A DNA stretch of 10,570 nt from contig CALOCV010000021.1 in NCBI GenBank assembly GCA_942491955.1, positions 1 through 10,570 on the forward strand, given 5' to 3'. Every line of letters begins with the position of its first letter. The stretch's first letter is position 1. This DNA is from CALOCV01 sp942491955 (GTDB lineage Bacteria; Chlamydiota; Chlamydiia; Chlamydiales; CALOCV01). The notes under the pieces are model-generated. The model did not search any database. It was not told the DNA's origin and saw only the letters and a list, made by a program, of their open reading frames with translations. The position numbers were made by a program, and so were the translations under genes. Below, in pieces: positions 8,584 to 10,570 of the stretch.

Positions 8584-9762
8584 CTACTGAATCATGACGA
8601 GCAATCGATTTTTAAAACTAATGAGATAGAAAATATGGACTAATCCCCAAGTAAGCCAGGCAAAAAGACCGGTCAAATAAAATGTCTTCATCACACCAAC
8701 GGCTTTGGCTCGCCCAATGGTAGCAAGCATCCCCTTGTCCCAGTAGACGAAGGGTTTTCTCTTTCGTTGGGGATGCAATAGCGCTTTTGCCACATAGGCG
8801 CCTTGTTGAATAGCAACGGGAGCGATACCGGGAAGAGGTCTACCTGTCTTATCAGTCACAGTAGCGGCATCTCCTATGACAAAGATTCGATCATCATTGG
8901 GAAGAGTCATGGTGGATTCAACAATCACACGACCGGCGCGATCGAGAGGGGTTTCCAAAGTGGTCAATAGATGGCCTGTACGGTTCCCCGCAGCCCAAAT
9001 GATATTGTGGGCTTCGATATACTCCTCGCCAAGGAAGACTCCCCCCTTGACGATGTTTGTCACTTGTTGGTTGAGAACGATCTTAACACCCATTTTTTCT
9101 AGATCTTTTTTTGCCCTATTTCCAAGTGATGGTGGATAGGTGGGTAGCACTTGTCCTGTCCCTTCAATCAACCAGATTTCCGAGTGTTCGGGCTTGATGC
9201 GACGGAAATTGCGAAAGAGGGTTTTGTGGCAGATTTCTGCCACAGCACCGGCCATTTCCACACCCGTCGGTCCTGCACCAATAATGATAAATCGAAGAAA
9301 TTTTTGCTCTTCGGCAAAGCGAAAACACCGCTCTGCCTCTTCAAAAGTGAGTAAAATTCTCTCTCGGATCGTTTCCGCGTCGGCAATGGTCTTCAATCCT
9401 GGAGCGTGTTCTTCCCACTCAGGGTGGCCAAAATAGGAGTGGGAAGCACCCGTTGCAATAACGAGGTGGTCATAGCTAAATCGATCACCATTAGCCGCCT
9501 CGACATATTGTTCATGTCGATGAATGCGAATGACGTCTGCCATAAAGACTTTGATATTGTCGTGCTTGCGCAGAATCTCTCGCAAGGGGAGGGCGATATT
9601 GGATGGGGAGAGTGCAGCACTGGCCACTTGATAAAGTAGAGGCTGAAAGAGGTGGTGGTTGGTCTTATCGAGGAGAACGACATCCATCGCTGTATTCCCC
9701 AAACGCTTTGCAACGTTGAGTCCTCCAAATCCCCCTCCAATAATAACGATTTTTTGCGACAT
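8584..9762 (-). CDS. ndh: Type II NADH:quinone oxidoreductase (NDH-2)
   Basis: 392 residues of the two-dinucleotide-fold flavoprotein family. This single-subunit, non-proton-pumping enzyme oxidises NADH and passes electrons via FAD to quinone at the inner face of the membrane. The N-terminal FAD-binding motif is IIGGGFGG at 7-14. LFQPLLYQVASAAL at 38-51 is the NDH-2 signature. The NADH-binding motif is IIGAGPTGVEMAG at 160-172, and the second FAD contact is IFVIGDAA at 293-300. APVAIQQGAYVAK (314-326) corresponds to the quinone-site AxQQ motif. A C-terminal hydrophobic stretch (FYLTGLFAWLTWGLVHIFYLI, about 361-381, followed by FKNRLLVM) provides the peripheral membrane anchor typical of the family. 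The start has AGGT about 5 bases upstream. It is divergent from dnaB with only 46 bases between the two ATGs, so its promoter must lie within or beyond that gap. Confidence 0.95.
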   Translation of the reverse strand: MSQKIVIIGGGFGGLNVAKRLGNTAMDVVLLDKTNHHLFQPLLYQVASAALSPSNIALPLREILRKHDNIKVFMADVIRIHRHEQYVEAANGDRFSYDHLVIATGASHSYFGHPEWEEHAPGLKTIADAETIRERILLTFEEAERCFRFAEEQKFLRFIIIGAGPTGVEMAGAVAEICHKTLFRNFRRIKPEHSEIWLIEGTGQVLPTYPPSLGNRAKKDLEKMGVKIVLNQQVTNIVKGGVFLGEEYIEAHNIIWAAGNRTGHLLTTLETPLDRAGRVIVESTMTLPNDDRIFVIGDAATVTDKTGRPLPGIAPVAIQQGAYVAKALLHPQRKRKPFVYWDKGMLATIGRAKAVGVMKTFYLTGLFAWLTWGLVHIFYLISFKNRLLVMIQ

Positions 9763-9808
9763 CGTGACCTACCACAATTATTCGGTTCATGGCATGCTTA
9801 AAGGTATC
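9763..9808. promoter_or_regulatory. 46-bp divergent ndh/dnaB control region
   Basis: The two start codons face away from each other across 46 bases. The dnaB ribosome-binding site (AAAGG, 9800-9804) and the ndh one (TAGGT, read on minus just before 9762) occupy part of it. No well-matched promoter fits inside. The best plus-strand -35 (TTGCGA, 9754-9759) lies within the ndh 5' end, so the two promoters probably overlap coding sequence. Confidence 0.45.
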
Positions 9809-10570
9809 ATGTCGGAAGAGAAAAGAACAGCTCGGATTGCTCCCCATTCCAAAGATGCCGAAATGCTTGTATTAGGTTGCATGTTAACGAGCATTAACAG
9901 TTTGAATGTTGCTGCAGATCAATTAGATGACACCGATTTCTACTTTCATGAACACAAAATTTTATTCCAAGCTCTGAAGCAAGCGTACAAAGAAGAAAAA
10001 CCCGCCGATGTCCACCTCATCGCAGAAAAACTGCAGCAACAAGGCCAGCTTGAAGGGATAGGAGGGGTCGCTTATCTGACAACAGTGGCGCAGTATGCTG
10101 GAACATCAGCTCATATCGAAGAGTATGTGGCGATCATCCAAAACAAATCGATCTTGCGACAGATGATCCAAGCCTCTCAAATCATCGAGAAAAAAGCTCT
10201 TGAAGAGGTTGAAGAAGCTACCAATCAGCTCGACGACGCACAACAGCTTTTTTATGCAATCAGCCAAGCAACGAATTCTTCAGCGGGCATCCATATCCGA
10301 GACATTTTATCAGGTGTAAAAAGTGAATCGCAAACTCCTTTTCTCAAAGTGTTGCAAGAGAGACAAGAACGCTTTGAACAAAAAGGACCTAATGAATTAG
10401 GCATTACGGGAATGCCTACCCATTTCTATGATCTGGATAAATTAATTAATGGATTCAATCGTTCCAATTTAATGATCATTGCTGGTCGTCCAGGGATGGG
10501 AAAAACCGCGATTGCTTTGAATTTTGCTGAAAATATTTGTTTAAAAAATGGCGTCCCGGTAGGGATTTTC
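9809..10570 (+). CDS. dnaB: Replicative DNA helicase DnaB (5' part, cut by window edge)
   Basis: 254 codons are open to the end of the window; the gene continues beyond it. DnaB is the hexameric ATP-driven helicase that unwinds DNA at the replication fork. The N-terminal helical domain spans about residues 12-115, with the family features SKDAEMLVLGCML, YFHEHKILFQAL and GGVAYLTTV (residues 15-93). The linker helices follow to about 175. The RecA-type motor begins with ITGMPTHFYDLDKLINGF (199-216, the usual GIxTGFxxLDxxxxGF pattern) and the Walker A motif GRPGMGKT is at 226-233. The start ATG has AAAGG 4 bases upstream and fits the family N-terminus. No intein or frameshift is seen in the visible part, and the catalytic region after Walker A is not in view. 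Confidence 0.96.
   Translation, partial: MSEEKRTARIAPHSKDAEMLVLGCMLTSINSLNVAADQLDDTDFYFHEHKILFQALKQAYKEEKPADVHLIAEKLQQQGQLEGIGGVAYLTTVAQYAGTSAHIEEYVAIIQNKSILRQMIQASQIIEKKALEEVEEATNQLDDAQQLFYAISQATNSSAGIHIRDILSGVKSESQTPFLKVLQERQERFEQKGPNELGITGMPTHFYDLDKLINGFNRSNLMIIAGRPGMGKTAIALNFAENICLKNGVPVGIF

Overview
The window looks like chromosomal DNA from a chlamydia-like (Parachlamydiales-type) obligate intracellular bacterium. The ribosomal protein L28 has the lysine-rich chlamydial sequence (RGIAKKKKGIGLK, then KRLWFAEENRF). A tyrosine/tryptophan-type HAAAP permease of the chlamydial TyrP kind is also present, and the conserved core (ychF, rpmB, valS, dnaB) fits. I cannot name a genus from sequence alone.

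Layout from left to right. Positions 1-221 hold a 26-bp perfect inverted repeat and a probable promoter that places the ychF transcript start almost at its ATG. Then come, on the plus strand, ychF (222-1322), rpmB (1409-1684) and valS (1764-4607). Positions 4608-4943 carry no gene but a striking run of small stem-loops. An AAA_14/DUF4143-type ATPase follows on plus (4944-6209). A tRNA-Ser(GCU) lies on minus (6379-6465). Positions 6466-7238 are A+T-rich and gene-poor. They hide a small exported, cysteine-pair (zinc-ribbon) protein gene on minus (6723-7049) whose frame is interrupted by one TAA. A TyrP-like permease (7239-8453) and a type II NADH dehydrogenase (8584-9762) follow on minus. The window ends in the first 254 codons of dnaB on plus (9809 to the edge).

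Functionally, the left half is translation (YchF, L28, ValRS, and later tRNA-Ser), the right half is amino-acid import, respiratory NADH oxidation and replication. No tight multi-gene operon is evident: most genes have their own spacers, and the spacers carry short dispersed repeats.

The observations most worth checking are: (i) an apparent pair of compensating frameshifts in valS, leaving about 18 residues read out of the ancestral frame; (ii) the secreted zinc-ribbon frame with an internal TAA; (iii) the tandem stem-loop block after valS; (iv) the long inverted repeat and possible near-leaderless start of ychF; and (v) related short repeats in the rpmB-valS gap and on both sides of the 7.1-7.2 kb spacer. 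I saw no CRISPR array, transposase, phage gene or clear multi-gene novel system.
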